A stretch of 64,000 nucleotides of DNA, taken from contig CAADRB010000031.1 of NCBI GenBank assembly GCA_900708905.1, forward strand, positions 1,249,638-1,313,637. Direction: 5' to 3'. The notes below the pieces were generated by a model. The model searched no databases and was not told the DNA's origin. It saw nothing but the letters and a program-made list of their open reading frames with translations. A program made the position numbers and the translations under genes. Below are positions 63,996 to 64,000 of the stretch, piece by piece. Source of the DNA: Hymenolepis diminuta. Lineage: Eukaryota > Platyhelminthes > Cestoda > Cyclophyllidea > Hymenolepididae. Position 1 is the stretch's first letter. Each line of letters begins with the position of its first letter.

Positions 63996-63999
63996 TTTT
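63996..63999 (+). terminator. RNA polymerase III terminator (TTTT)
   Basis: A run of four T on the coding strand 16 nt after the tRNA-Cys 3' end, the minimal pol III stop. Confidence 0.7.
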
Positions 64000-64000
64000 G

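Noticed and set aside
1..64000. CRISPR arrays, operons, bacterial promoters or attachment sites
   Set aside because: No direct-repeat arrays were seen, and the window is clearly eukaryotic (spliced genes, mariner elements, pol III tRNA).

Overview
The window is nuclear DNA of a multicellular eukaryote. It is AT-rich outside genes, carries two large intron-rich genes, decayed mariner transposons and a eukaryotic-type tRNA-Cys with internal A and B boxes. The mariner type, the AT-rich introns and the gene content fit a parasitic flatworm, most likely a cyclophyllidean tapeworm of Hymenolepis type. That assignment is inference from general knowledge; no species was tested. A run of 12 N at 13373-13384 marks a small assembly gap. 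|| Layout. 1-18491: about 18 kb with no supportable coding exon. It holds a decayed mariner (694-1949), scattered tRNA-derived SINE-like fragments and a GC-richer island near 9880-10150. 18506-49898 (+): a 20-exon gene encoding a predicted 2,037-residue nuclear receptor corepressor of the N-CoR/SMRT/Smrter family. Recognition rests on exons 6-10, which carry the coiled coil, the conserved pre-SANT block and the HDAC3-activating SANT1/DAD. The rest is Gln/Ser/Ala/Pro/Gly-rich and weakly conserved. 49899-52087: intergenic. 52088-63349 (+): an 8-exon gene for an 810-residue CC2D1/Lgd protein (four DM14 repeats plus a C2 domain), with a second mariner in intron 5 and other repeats in introns 3 and 7. 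63909-63980 (+): tRNA-Cys(GCA) with a T-run terminator. || Both gene models were assembled by hand from splice sites and reading frame. All 26 introns join in frame and the two totals divide by three (6,114 and 2,433 nt including stops). No intron is in phase 2. Intron 1 of CC2D1 is best read as a GC-AG intron. || The two proteins are not known to work together. N-CoR acts in the nucleus as a scaffold that recruits HDAC3 to unliganded nuclear receptors. Lgd/CC2D1 acts on endosomes as an ESCRT-III (CHMP4/Shrub) partner. No new multi-gene system is apparent. The points most worth a second look are the single-SANT corepressor with unusually placed CoRNR-like motifs, a possible membrane-anchored product from intron 1 retention, the GC-AG intron, and the dispersed repeat families.
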